NCBI GenBank assembly: GCA_024760905.1
Contig: CM045746.1
Location: 12,747,966 to 12,811,965, forward strand
Direction: 5' to 3'
Origin: Plotosus lineatus
Taxonomy: Eukaryota; Chordata; Actinopteri; Siluriformes; Plotosidae
DNA length: 64,000 nucleotides
Shown: one piece after another, positions 23,197 to 33,941 of the stretch
Layout: each line of letters begins with the position of its first letter
Numbering within the stretch: the first letter of the stretch is position 1
Notes under the pieces: generated by a model
What the model saw: the letters and a program-made list of their open reading frames with translations, nothing else
The model's database searches: none
What the model was told of the DNA's origin: nothing
Translations under genes and position numbers: made by a program

Positions 23197-23954
23197 GATT
23201 CATGTCAGCTGGGGTGCGGCTCGCATTGAGCTGCCTACCATAGCATATTAGCTCTGCTAGCCGCATCCCGGCTAACAAGCCCAGTTGAGCGTGCTTAGTT
23301 ATACACGCCCGAAGATACTCCGATCTCATAGCTGTAGTAGGGTCGACCGGTCGTAGACGAGCATAGTGCAAAACATGAACAAACAAAACAACAAATGAAA
23401 CAAATTAAAACGAACAAAGAAACAATTTGACTCTGAGAACTCCGCAACGTCGCCCTCTGGGCAGCGCCATCTTGGAGACGTCACTCCAAGTTCAATGTAA
23501 AAGGACATGAAGAGTACTTTAATAAAGTTTATCCTTTTGGTATCGTTTGTTAAACATGCTACAGAACATAAAATCTCACGCATAAACACGAACTTAGGTA
23601 CTGTACTGGAATAATACTTGAAAAAGATTTTAATACAACAGTTCAGAGAAAACCGTTTCTCAGGAGAAAGTCTTATTTCTTCAGAAGAGACATCCAGCAT
23701 TTTCTATCGCTTAGCCAGAGAAGACGCACTGCATTTGAGTGGTATAGAGCTTAACTGGTAATTAAAACACACACAAAAAAGAGTCTGATTGACAACTTCT
23801 GCGCGAATGAGGAAAAAGGGGCGGGACATAAGCTCAACCAACCAGGAGAAAGGAAGACAACCATTGGCTGAATTTGAATCATGTGCCAGTTGCTCGGCAG
23901 TCGGCGAATACTCAAACCGTGGGTGCAAAACTGCGAATAGTCAAGGGCCTACTG
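23197..23954. mobile_element. right half of the Tigger-like foldback element
   Basis: It matches 10237-10996 closely (gtcagctggggtgcggct through caagggcctactg, then TA), including the inverted LINE 5-prime arm. The left arm is missing. Confidence 0.8.
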
Positions 23955-24109
23955 TATTGAGAGGGCAGCAACGGTTACTACACGCACACACGTGCATTTA
24001 CATTTTGTTTCAGCTCTGTGACTGTTTACAATACAAATAATAAGAAAACGTTATCTTGTGTATGCACAACACCAATTTGTATAAAGCGGAAAAGTCCGAG
24101 ATAGAGTGT
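23955..24109. other. short spacer
   Basis: Nothing recognised. Confidence 0.3.
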
Positions 24110-24535
24110 TATGAAAGGAAAAAAAAACATTTCACGCCCCCTACCGCCCCATGAGCGAAATAAGTAGTATTATTTGTCTATAAAATTATTTGGTACACCT
24201 CTGCATAACATTGTATCTCTATTAACATGTTTTTTAATCTGTAATACAAAATATTTAAAGTGCGCCAATGTGCCTGAAATAAAAAAAAATACATCAAATT
24301 TAAGCTCATTCAACTTATTTATGTCTTAATATCTCCGTCTCTCTCCATCTTTCTCTTCGTTCCTGTTAGAAATGTTTGTGTTGTTTCTTGAGGGGTTGTT
24401 TACTGCTCGTGTGAGAAAACCGCTACACCATAGCGCGACAATGAGAGCGCCAGTGCCAACTACTGGAGTGGAGGTGCAATTACACTTAATTCTCATTAAC
24501 TATTAGAGAAACGCATGTTTCCAAGGGTCATACAA
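24110..24535 (+). mobile_element. truncated hAT-type MITE
   Basis: It matches the interior of 49980-50575 (acatttcacgccccctaccg, cctctgcataacattgtatc, caatgagagcgccagtgcca) but lacks both CAGTGCTT ends. A type B SINE abuts its right side. Confidence 0.72.
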
Positions 24536-24790
24536 GGTTGTCACTGTCCCCTCAGTGCAGCTAACTGGGTTATCAAAGGTCGGCCATGTCTCTCACTGTC
24601 TATGGTGTGAGGCATGTAAAAGAACCATTGCTGACTTTTGTCAGAAATAGGCTGCGTGTTTCTGCACTGCGATGGCCTGGCGAGCTGTTCAGGGTGTACT
24701 CTGCCCTCGCCCAGAGTCAGCTGAGATGGGCGCCAGCCTCCACATGACCTAATTAGGATTAAGCGGTTCAGAAAATGAATGATTATATGT
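24536..24790 (+). mobile_element. chimeric SINE, type B (5-prime truncated)
   Basis: Type A body (cagtgcagctaactgggtta) is joined to the type C tail (gcgatggcctggcgagctgt, ggattaagcggttcagaaaa). It ends in TGAATGA as L2 elements do. Confidence 0.8.
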
Positions 24791-25147
24791 AAATTTTTTT
24801 CGTTAGGCAAAAGTATGCGTCTGGGTTGTGTCTCCTGTGTCAGCGTCCACATCATAGCATCAGATGATAGATAAACTGTAACCAGATCAGTGATTCAAAC
24901 CTATAGGGACAGTGCCATGTATCAACTCATTTTAACCATCTGAATCAAATTTAGTAACAAGGCTTTTCACTCCACCCCCACCCCCCCATCTCAGTAGCTT
25001 TGAAATGAAGCCTAATTGTGCTCATGCCTGATTATGCCCTGTCAGTAATTAGTATTGATTATTTCAAGCCTTATTCAGCCTCATTCTTTGAATGTGAATT
25101 GAGCTACAGCTGTGCTGAGTCAGCATACAGGAACACCGAGTCTCTAC
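24791..25147. other. noncoding sequence, nothing recognised
   Basis: No supported gene. Confidence 0.35.
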
Positions 25148-25148
25148 A

Positions 25149-25194
<46 letters not shown>
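25148..25194. repeat. (CA)n microsatellite
   Basis: About 46 nt of CA. Confidence 0.96.
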
Positions 25195-25196
<2 letters not shown>

Positions 25197-25319
25197 CATC
25201 TCTCACACACATAATCACACACAGGTCATCATTTGACTTTTGGCAGTACATAGAGGACCATGAAATATCAGGTAATCACAGCCATATTTTTTTCTGTCAA
25301 GAGTAGATGTGTGTATTGG

Positions 25320-25455
25320 TACTGTGGGAGGAAACTAGATTACCTGGAACAAACCCATGCAAGCACAGGAACAACACGCAAACTACACAGCCTGGGAATT
25401 GAACCCAGGACCTTCTTTCTGTGAGATGCCAACCACCACACCACCGTGCATCGCC
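25320..25455 (-). mobile_element. type C SINE fragment
   Basis: Reverse head half: gtgggaggaaactagattac, gggaattgaacccaggacct and accaccacaccaccgtgc. Confidence 0.65.
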
Positions 25456-25628
25456 ATGCTATTTTCTCTTATTTAAATTTGAATGATTTGAGGATGAATG
25501 GATTTATGAATATTAACGCAGGGATGTAAACTCCTGGGTTTTATAAATCTCTGTGGAAATGACAGGCTACCACTCACAGGCCACCCACCTCTGATTATTC
25601 AGTCATTGTTCAGATTATTCAGTTTCTC

Positions 25629-25797
25629 ATCTCATCTCATCTCATCTCATCTTCTTCCGCTTAGTCCGGGGTCGGGTCGCGGGGGCAGCAACCTTAGCAA
25701 AGAGGTCCAGACATCCCTCTCCCGAGCCACTTCCTCCAACTCTCCCGGGGGGACACCGAGGCGGTCCCAGACAAGCCGAGAGACATAGAGTTTCTGT
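25629..25797 (-). mobile_element. 3-prime end of the LINE family seen at 57460-60374
   Basis: The minus strand reads YVSRLVWDRLGVPPGELEEV, then ARERDVWTSLLRLLPPRPDP and GLSGRR, then an (ATGAG)n tail. It is nearly identical in protein to the C-terminus at 60190-60330 and is a short 5-prime truncated insertion. Confidence 0.88.
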
Positions 25798-25811
25798 ACA
25801 GTCATAATCCT

Positions 25812-26125
25812 TAGGGTAGCCGGGAGGCTGGCGCTCACCTCAATCAAATCTGGGCGAGGGCGGGGTACACCCTGAACAGCTCACCATGCTTTTGCAGGGT
25901 GAATACACATATACCCATTCACACTTATACCTGTAGCCAATCTGGAACAGTCAATTAATGTACTGTTCATGTCTTTGGTATGTGGGAGGAAACCGGAGTA
26001 CACGAAGGAAACCCATGCAAGCACAAAGAGAACAAGTAAACTACACAGAAATGCCCAAGGTCAGGAATCAAACCCAGGACCATCTTGCTACTAGATGGAC
26101 ATGTTAACTAATGCACCTCTATTCA
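25812..26125 (-). mobile_element. tRNA-derived SINE, type C
   Basis: Reverse full-length-like copy: tail cgggaggctggcgctcacct, body ggaaaccggagtacacgaag, head ggaatcaaacccaggaccat. Confidence 0.72.
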
Positions 26126-26148
26126 ATCCCACTTCCGATTAGACAACT

Positions 26149-26472
26149 TTAAAGGCACAGTGCGTGAGATTTAATGGTATGTAGTGGCATCTCAGGGTGA
26201 GATTATAGATTGCAATTAGCTGTTATTTGATTCCCTCCCCCTCTTTGAATCCTCTATGGTTTTAGGTTAATATAGAAACATAGTGGTGTAAGACGGCAGC
26301 CTCCATGGGAGGAGACCCGCTCCACATATAAATATGCACAGCTTCTTCTGTGATTTTGAAAACTCCATGTTTTCTGTAATGATTATAGATTAATCAAAAA
26401 GAAAACATTAATCGATAATATACTCAAATACTGGTAATAGATTCGGCAAAACAGCACGTACTGTACCTTTAA
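26149..26472. mobile_element. TTAA-flanked MITE (Kolobok-like)
   Basis: TTAA at both ends with inverted termini AGGCACAGTGCGTG and CACGTACTGTACCT. No coding content. It is about 320 bp long, typical of a nonautonomous element. Confidence 0.72.
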
Positions 26473-26639
26473 ATTATGCTGTTTCTATTCATTTTTTTTT
26501 TTTGATGTAGAGAAGTACGAAGCAGTTGACTCTACATCCGTATCTGCCTTGCACAGTTCAGGATGACTGTAACAACTAGATGGTGTTCTGAGCCAATATT
26601 AAAGCATAAAATTACATTTTTTTCATATTAACCCCAACA

Positions 26640-26920
26640 TAGGGTGGCATGGTCTGTCTCACTACAAGCAGAGTTCCAGATGCTGGCATGTTTGTGTGGA
26701 GTTTGCGTGTTTCTACGTAACATGCAACATAGATGTGCACCTTAGGCTGTTTTGAATTGTCTCTATGTGTGGATTTGGGTCTGAACAGTTGTGTGTGTTG
26801 CTGTGGTGGTCTAGTGAGCTGTTCAGGGTGTAACTCACCATTGCTCGAGTCAGCTGAGATAGGCACAAGCCTCTCCATGACCCTAAAAGGATTAACTGGT
26901 TCAGCAGAGTTAGGGATTAA
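26640..26920 (+). mobile_element. tRNA-derived SINE, type C
   Basis: agggtggcatggtctgtctc head, gtgtggagtttgcgtgttt body, ggtctagtgagctgttcagg tail and ggattaactggttcagcaga end. Confidence 0.7.
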
Positions 26921-27440
26921 TCTGAACATGTTGTAACTGATGAAAAGCTGGTAATATTCTACGACCTCCGTACGTGTCATAACCCTGACTGGAAACACGT
27001 CACTCCCATAATACTACATAGGGTAAAAGGCTTTATTACGATATTTATCTGAAATCTATTTGTACTGCTTCTGAAAATATTCCTAAAACAATAGAACAGA
27101 GGTCCCCAATCACCGGGCCCTGGACCTGTACCGGTCTGTAGGTCATTTGGTAAAAAAAAAAAAAAATGTACAGGGATCCCCCTCTACTTCTTGGTTCAAT
27201 TCATGCGGCTTCAGTGCATCACGATTTTTAAAAAAAAATATTCATCAACAAATTCAAAAATAAGGGAAAAAGTTGATGAAAATGCAACAAAAACAAGGCC
27301 AATTACCATATAATGATAGTACAATATTTGACATAATAAGTGCCCTGCACCAATAAGCCCCACCCCCAGTGTTTGTGATCTTATGTCTAATAACCACCCA
27401 TGTGTACTGGGAACAAAATGGTAGATCAAACTTACCAATT

Positions 27441-27665
27441 TTATTCGATCAGTCTCTGTAAGCGTAAAATGAGGTGTTCACTGCCTGTCAAAGTGAGTTT
27501 ACACGGTATTTCAAGACCCTCTGCCACTGGGGAATGTTTATAATGTTCATCAGTAACAACACAGTTGATTTTTCCGCAGTGCTTTAAAAAAACAGGAAAA
27601 TATTTTTCTGTGTTCTCTTGGTAAATGTCCAACAACCGATGAACCATTATAAACTGCTACAGCAA
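27441..27665 (-). pseudogene. HIRAN-like domain fragment
   Basis: The minus strand reads VVGHLPREHRKIFSCFFK in one frame and, after a frame break, FLKHCGKINCVVTDEHYK, then HSPVAEGLEIPCKLTLTG and SEHLILRLQRLIE before a stop. The pattern GHxPRE ... GxxCxVTxxxx ... LEIPC is that of HIRAN-like domains, which bind DNA ends in SWI/SNF enzymes. The N-terminal half is lost. Confidence 0.62.
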
Positions 27666-27667
27666 AA

Positions 27668-27765
27668 CTATGTGATGCTCTGAATGAATGGAGCGATGTG
27701 CCAGATATGAACCTATCAGAAAGTGATGACGAGTATTTTTCACCCGATTCTCCTGCTCACTAACT
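27668..27765 (+). pseudogene. pogo transposase C-terminal tail
   Basis: The frame reads ALNEWSDVPDMNLSESDDEY, then FSPDSPAH and a stop. Acidic C-terminal tails are usual in pogo/Tigger transposases. The same tail occurs on the minus strand at 54640-54715 (NEWSDEPDMDQSESDDEYF). Confidence 0.65.
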
Positions 27766-27928
27766 TCATAAATTTAAGCACATTCCTGGCCATGTGCTTT
27801 TGTTTATGTTCGTGTTGATTGGTTCAATGTGTCGTGCTAAAATTGAAATTCGTGTTGATTGGCTCATTTTACTTCTACGAAAATGTTTAATGAAACAAAA
27901 CCGGGAGGGAAAAGTAAGGGGTCTTGTT

Positions 27929-30900
27929 CAAAGATTCAAGATGGCGCCGGGTGACCTGCAGCCAGTTACAGGAGCTCTTCAGTTTATTTTTCTTTTTTTT
28001 CTCTTTTCTATTGTATATAGGCGTGTTTCTTTATCTTTTTTCAAATTTTCTTTTTCTTTCTTCAATCCTGCATCTGGAAAACATACTTTCATGATGCTTT
28101 TGTTCTTCTGTGCACTTTTATTTTCACTTTTGGATCGGCGTCAGGAAACTCATTCACCGACGGCTCTGAGCAACGCAGGTCTTACACACGTGAGACCCTC
28201 CTCGGCCTGCGCGCCCCCGCCCTCCTTCACGCGGAAAAGCCCTTTGTTCCTTTGGAAATACGGAGGAAAAGGAGAGGCTGCAGAGGGGGACGAAAGACGC
28301 GGAGGACATGTGTTCCCTCTGTCATCATGGGAAATGTCCGCGCGATCGCCAACAAGCCGGAGGAGCTGGCGGCGCTGACCCGGCAGCAGAGGCAGTACCG
28401 GGACTGCAGCCTCATGTGTTTCTCGGAGACGTGGCTGAATGAACTCACACCGGACTCTGTGGTTTCTCTTAACGGATTTACACTCGCGGCGTGCAGATCG
28501 GAGTGTAACGGAGAGCGGTAAGAAGAAAGGAGGGGCGTGGCGGTCTATGTGAATGAGCGATGGTGCCACCCGGCAAGCGTGCACGTGAAGGAGCAGCTGT
28601 GCACGCGGACGTGGAGCTGCTCGCGGTAAGCGGCGGCCATATTATCTACCGAGGGAGTTTTCACACGTGATTGTGTTTTGCGTGTACATTCCACCCTCGG
28701 CTGATGCGGCGTCGCAGCGTGTGAGCGTCTACACAGCGCCGTTAATCAGACACAGACTTCGTCACCCCGCGCCATGATTCTGATCAGCGGGGACTTTAAC
28801 CACGCCCCTCTCTCCGCCTCTCTTCCGGCGTTCACGCACACGTGAAGTGCGCCACAAGAGACAATAAAACACTGGACTTACTGTATGCAAATGTGAAGGA
28901 CGCTTACAGCTCCTCCCCCTCCCCACTGGGACGCTCAGACCACAACCTGGTCTACCTGCTCCCCCAATACACACCCAGGGTGCGAAAGGAACCTGCACAG
29001 AAGAGGTCTGTGAAAGTGTGGACCGAGGAGACCAACGAGAGGCTTAGAGACTGTTTCCAGACCACAGACTGGAGCATGCTCTGTAACTTCTTTGGTGATG
29101 ACATCGACGGCCTCACACACTGCATCACCGACTACATGAACTTCTGCGTGGACAGCACTGTGCCAACACGGAGGGTACGGTGCTTCTCCAACAACCACCC
29201 ATGGGTCACCCCTGAGCTCAAAGTCCTCCTGAACCAGAAAAAGAGGGCTTTCATCTCGGGGGACAGAGAGGAGCAGAAGAAGGTCCAGCGTGAGCTCCAG
29301 TGGAGGATCAGGAGGGCAAAGAAGGACTATGGGAAGAAGATGGAGGAGAAGCTGGCTCAGAACAACGTGCGGGACGTCTGGAGAGGACTAAAGACCATGT
29401 CTGGATTTGGGCAGAGTGTCAGAGGGACAGCTGATGGTGACCAGCGCTGGGCGGATGAATTAAACTGCTACTTCAACAGGTTTGATTCTCCCCCCTCCCC
29501 TCTGCACCCCTCCCGTTCCCCTCCCCTCTTCACACGTCTCCAGACCAGCTGACACCTCCCCCCTCCCCACGCCAACTTCACTTGACTGCTACAGCCCGAC
29601 AGACACATCCCCCTCCCTCTGCAGCCCACCCCAGCCCCCCCCTCCCTCACATCAGACCAGGTGAGGAGACAGCTGAGGCGACTAAATCAGAGGAAATCTG
29701 AAGGACCTGATGGCATCAGTCCCAGGCTGCTGAGGACCTGCGCAGACCAGCTCTGTGTGGTACTATGCTACCTGTACAACCTGAGCCTCAGCCTGGAGAA
29801 GGTTCCAGTCCTCTGGAAGACCTCCTGTGTGGTTCCGGTTCCCAAAACAGCACAAGCGAAGGAACCAGCCCACTACAGACCTGTCGCCCTGACCTCCCAC
29901 CTCATTAAGACCATGGAAAGGCTCCTCCTTGAATACCTCCGCTCTATGGTGAGCCCCACCTAGACCCGCTGCAGTTTGCCTACAGGCCCAACATCGGAGT
30001 AGAAGACGCCGTCATCTACCTTCTGCAGCGGGCACTCACCCACCTGGAGATCGCCGGCAGCGCTGTGAGGGTCATGTTCTTTGACTTCTCCAGCGCCTTC
30101 AACACCATCAGGCCAGCGCGCCTGCGGGGAAGCTGGAGGACGTGGGAGTGGACGGGCATCTTGCTGCCTGGATTATTGACTACCTTACTAACCGTCCACA
30201 GTGCGTGCGGCTGCGCGGCTGTAAGTCAAAGGTGGTAGTCTGTAGCACGGGGCACCGCAGGGCACCGTCCTCTCACCCTTCCTTTTTAACATCTATACCT
30301 CGGACTTCATATATAACACAAACAGCTGCCACCTCCAGAAGTTCTCGGACGACTCCGCCATCGTGGGCCGTGTGTCAGAGGGGAACGAGCTGGAGTACCG
30401 GTCGGTCATCGTCGACTTCGTGGACTGGTGTGAGCGCAACCACCTGTGCTTGAACACTAGGAAGACGAAGGAGATGGTGGTCGACTTCAGGAGAAGCACT
30501 CAAACACACACACACACACATTTACTAGTGAACATCCAGGGACAGGACATTGAGACAGTGGACAGTTTCAAGTACCTGGGTGTTCACCTTAACAATAAAC
30601 TGGACTGGTCCCACAACACCAACGCCCTGTACAAGAAGGGCCAGAGTCGCCTCCACCTTCTGAGGAGACTCAGGTCCTTCGGCATATGCAGAACCTCTGC
30701 TCAGGACATTTTATGACTCTGTGGTAGCCTCTGCAATCCTCTACGCTGCCATCTGCTGGGCCCGGGCAGCACAGAGCGGTACAGAAAGAGACTGAACAAG
30801 CTGGTCAGGAGGGCCAGCTCTGTCCTCGGCTGCCCACTGGACTCTGTGGAGGAGGTGAGTGAGAGGAGGATGGTAGCAAAGCTCACATCCATCCTGTTCA

Positions 30901-31391
30901 ACAGCTCTCACCCACTGCACCAGACTGTAGAGGAGCTAAGCAGCTCCTTCAGTGGACGACTGAGGCATCCTCAGTGCAGGAAGGAGCGCTACCGCAGGTC
31001 GTTCATTCCCACCGCTATCAGACTGTACAACGCCACTTTGTAACTGTCTGTGAAAATACCGGTTATGTGCAATAAAAACCCCGCCCACTTTAATCAACCA
31101 CATCTACCCCACTGACTGTGAACCATATCAACCCATCTACTCTGCACTCAGATACATTACACTTTAATATAGGCCAGTCTATAAAGTTTCTCCATTCTTT
31201 TCTTTTATTGTTTAGTAATTTATACTATTTATGTATCTATTTATTTATTTACTTATATAATATATGTATGTGTGTATGTTTGTACTTGTATCTATTTTTG
31301 CACCCCCTACTGATAGTACCTCAAGAGCCTGTAACAGTGAATTTCTCCATTGTGAGATTAATAAAGCTGTATCTTATCTTATCTTATCTTA
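27929..31391 (+). mobile_element. near full-length non-LTR retrotransposon (L2/Rex1-like)
   Basis: Starts near AAGATGGCGCCGGGTGACC and ends ATTAATAAAGCTGTATC with a (TTATC)n tail. TCTTGTT occurs on both sides (27922, 31392) and may be a short target duplication. It encodes an AP-endonuclease and a reverse transcriptase in several frames. The tail and protein look L2- or Rex1-like; the clade is not settled. Confidence 0.85.
28327..31043 (+). pseudogene. LINE endonuclease-reverse transcriptase, frame-broken
   Basis: Endonuclease start: MGNVRAIANKPEELAALTRQ and MCFSETWLNELTPDSVVS. The middle (28842-29552) reads LDLLYANVKDAY, GRSDHNLVYLLP, NNHPWVTPELKVLLNQKKRA. RT (29661-30716) reads KSEGPDGISPRLLRTCADQL, HYRPVALTSHLIKTMERLLL, VMFFDFSSAFNTI, a frame-shifted GTVLSPFLFNIYTSD and catalytic FSDDSAIVG, then FKYLGVHLNNKLDW. 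The C-terminus ends RRSFIPTAIRLYNATL. Stops and shifts near 28520, 28630, 29550, 29960, 30120, 30250 and 30715 disable it. Confidence 0.87.
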
Positions 31392-31835
31392 TCTTGTTTA
31401 CATAAAATTATGCTGTTTTCTGTTTATTTTCAGCACTTTGGTTGATACCACAAAATGAATAACACAAATACCAGTAAAACTCTTTTATTGTTCTGTTATT
31501 ATTCATGTTTTCCACATTGATGATAATAAGCACTTATCCTTCGGGACATTTTAATAAGCGCCCACACACTCCAATATTTAAAGCGCTCTGGGTGCTTATC
31601 ACGTTGAATGCAGTACGTAAAAAAAAAAAAAAAAAAAAAAAACTCAAACCCCAACCCTCAAAACCACTTACATTTTTATGTGAGGTGCGCATCTGCGGCA
31701 CGCGTCTGTATGTGTGTGCATTTATATTTTATTTACACCTTTTGCATTATTTTTGAATGTTTAATTGTTATTATAATCATTTACAGTTTTGAATATGTAT
31801 TTATTGATATTATATACACATGCAAGTACGTATAT

Positions 31836-32180
31836 GAGCGGGTATAGTGGTATAGGGCGCTGGATCGCTGATCCTAAGGTTGGGGGTTTGAGTCCCATTC
31901 TCCACAAGGTTGTCACTGTCCCCCCAGTGCAGCTAACTGGGTTATCAAAGGCGGGCCATGTCTCTCACTGTCTATGGTGTGAGGTTCATTTAAAAGACCA
32001 TTGCTGACTTTCGTAAAGAGTAGCTGCAAAGCCATCAGCGTGTTTCTGTCCCTTGCTAAAAGGGCTGTGTCAGGAAGGGCATCCGACGAAAAACCTATGC
32101 CAAATGAAATGTGCGAATCATTCGCTGTGGCAACCCCTGAAAAGGGGAAAAGCCGAAAGGAAATCTCATACATCTATGTA
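31836..32180 (+). mobile_element. SINE type A
   Basis: Partial head (ggtatagtggtatagggcgc, box B GGGGGTTTGAGTCC), body cagtgcagctaactgggtta, then aggaagggcatccgacgaaa and the RTE-like tail cgctgtggcaacccctgaaa ... gccgaaaggaaa. It is inserted in the MITE between tgcaagtacgtat and tatacgtcagtcggg. Confidence 0.85.
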
Positions 32181-32505
32181 TACGTCAGTCGGGGGTGTTG
32201 ATCCTACTTTGCAGAATTCGGCGGTCGCGGGGAAGGATCTTGGTCCCAATTAACTGCGGAAAGTGTGGGATCCCTGTATTAATTATTTTAGTCTGAAGGA
32301 TCTCGGTTACTTGATGAGGTACATCAAAAGTAAACCCACAAGCTCGCAAAAATGCGTAAAAAAAACCCGACCGTCTTTGGGGAGCTTTCCACTAATTCAG
32401 CAGGATGGTGAGCTGTATTTGTTTTTCGTTGTTTCTATACTTTGCTGTGAAAATATTGCTCTACAAGAAACTGGTCCGTGGCACAAAAAATGTTGGGGAC
32501 TGTTG

Positions 32506-32892
32506 GTCTAGAACACTTGCTCCCTGTTAAGCACACATGGCTGACATCCTGTGAAGAGGAGAGCGGGTTGGCTGAGAGCTCCACCGCAGTTATTATGATG
32601 TGTTGACGGGAAAAATGAACTGATATTGATTTGAATTTGTTTTGTCTCTCATTCTCTGCTGCTTGAGATAGTTTCGTTTACATCAAATCGAAGCAGTGAT
32701 TGAACGCAGCAGGTCATGTTATTGTCTAACATCTCAACCAACGGCTACTTTATAAGCAGTGTTATTATTTGCAAGTGAAGGATGTGTGTTGATATCATGA
32801 CCCTTGCCGTTGCATCAAGGTGCACAGAACATGACAGCACACGAAAACATACTGTAGATGTAACATGAATTTACATCAGCGGATTATTCATG
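32506..32892. other. noncoding sequence, nothing recognised
   Basis: No supported gene. Confidence 0.35.
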
Positions 32893-33180
32893 CAGGGTGG
32901 CATGGTGCTGTATTGGTTGACATGTCCGGGGCACGTCAAGGGCTCGAATCCTGGACTCAGCGAGGGTGTTTCTATATGTTCTTCCCTTAACCGTGTGAGT
33001 TTCCTCCAACAAAGACATGCACATTATGCTAAATGGCTGTTTTAGATTGCCCCCTGGAGTAAGTGTGAGTGTGAAACTTTTGTATGTATTGCCTGAGCTA
33101 TTCAGGGTGTACTTCATCCAGAGTTGGCTGCAATAGGATCCAGACCTCCTGCTACTCTAGCAGTAGTAGTACAGCGGTTT
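32893..33180 (+). mobile_element. tRNA-derived SINE, type C
   Basis: cagggtggcatggtgctgta head, box-B-like GGCTCGAATCCTGG, body tgcacattatgctaaatggc and tail attgcctgagctattcaggg. Confidence 0.7.
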
Positions 33181-33301
33181 GTCACTTTTTCCAGCTCGAG
33201 ATCACGTTTTTTTCTGCATTCAGATATTTCAATTGTGAACATTAACTCAAGACTGAGACCTATGTCGGTGAATAGTAATGATTAGTTGAAGTGCCAGTAA
33301 C

Positions 33302-33302
33302 T

Positions 33303-33368
<66 letters not shown>
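33302..33368. repeat. (CA)n microsatellite
   Basis: About 66 nt of nearly pure CA. Confidence 0.97.
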
Positions 33369-33370
<2 letters not shown>

Positions 33371-33526
33371 ATGAGTCAGGTCTCATACGAGAGAGCTATT
33401 AGTGTGCCATTGTGCATGTGGGTAAGTGTGTATGCAGTTTGGGGATTGAATAAAGCTGGTGTGTGGTTTCCAAATGAAGCAGTGTGAGACCCAGTTTTAA
33501 CACACTCGATGACAGCTCTGTCTTCT

Positions 33527-33529
<3 letters not shown>

Positions 33530-33598
<69 letters not shown>
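33530..33598. repeat. (GT)n microsatellite
   Basis: About 68 nt of GT, 160 nt from the CA tract and its reverse complement. Confidence 0.97.
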
Positions 33599-33600
<2 letters not shown>

Positions 33601-33874
33601 CCATGTTAAGTCCTGTTCACCAACTCCTTTATCAGGCTTTTCCTTAATGAATCCATATAGGAAGTAACACGTGTATTCTTTCTTCGTTATTTGTGGTAAA
33701 AGCAAGGGAAGACTCAGAAAGCAGAGGAGGAATGAAAAATGGATAGAAGGAGAGCAAAGCATTGCGCACGATGCTGATGTGGTGTGACAGGCAGGGTGCT
33801 TGTGGGAGAAGAGTTACCATGGCGATTGCCCAAGCCCACAATCCATATTTAATGCAACTTCACTTAGCTACTCA

Positions 33875-33879
<5 letters not shown>

Positions 33880-33937
<58 letters not shown>
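33880..33937. repeat. (CT)n microsatellite
   Basis: About 57 nt of pure CT, a mirror-symmetric polypyrimidine tract. Confidence 0.97.

Positions 33938-33941
<4 letters not shown>

Larger units (their letters stand above)
27306..31617 (-). mobile_element. deleted pogo-type element with HIRAN-like fragment, copy 1
   Basis: TA flanks both ends. The left end CCATATAATGATAG and the right end, read inward from 31617 (CGTACTGCATTCAACGTGAT), resemble those of the copy at 54208. A HIRAN-like C-terminal part (27441-27665, -) joins directly to a transposase C-terminal acidic tail (27668-27765, +), so everything between was deleted. A LINE sits at 27929-31391. Confidence 0.7.
27171..32276 (+). mobile_element. 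Tigger-like MITE carrying nested elements
   Basis: Starts CAGGGATCCCCCTCTACTTC after TA and ends AAAGTGTGGGATCCCTG before TA. MITE sequence occupies 27171-27305, about 31620-31835 and about 32180-32276. The rest is the pogo element (27306-31617) and a type A SINE. Confidence 0.82.
27097..32505. mobile_element. hAT-type element split by nested insertions
   Basis: The left end CAGAGGTCCCCAATCACCGG (with ctgtaccggtctgtagg) matches the inverted right end ctggtccgtggcac ... ttggggactgttg at 32470-32505. Flanks share TAGAA as part of a probable 8-bp duplication. All hAT sequence between 27169 and 32279 is displaced by the MITE. No transposase is recognisable. Confidence 0.72.

Noticed and set aside
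28150..28584. 144-codon minus-strand open frame
   Set aside because: Antisense of the LINE endonuclease region; a GC-rich shadow frame.
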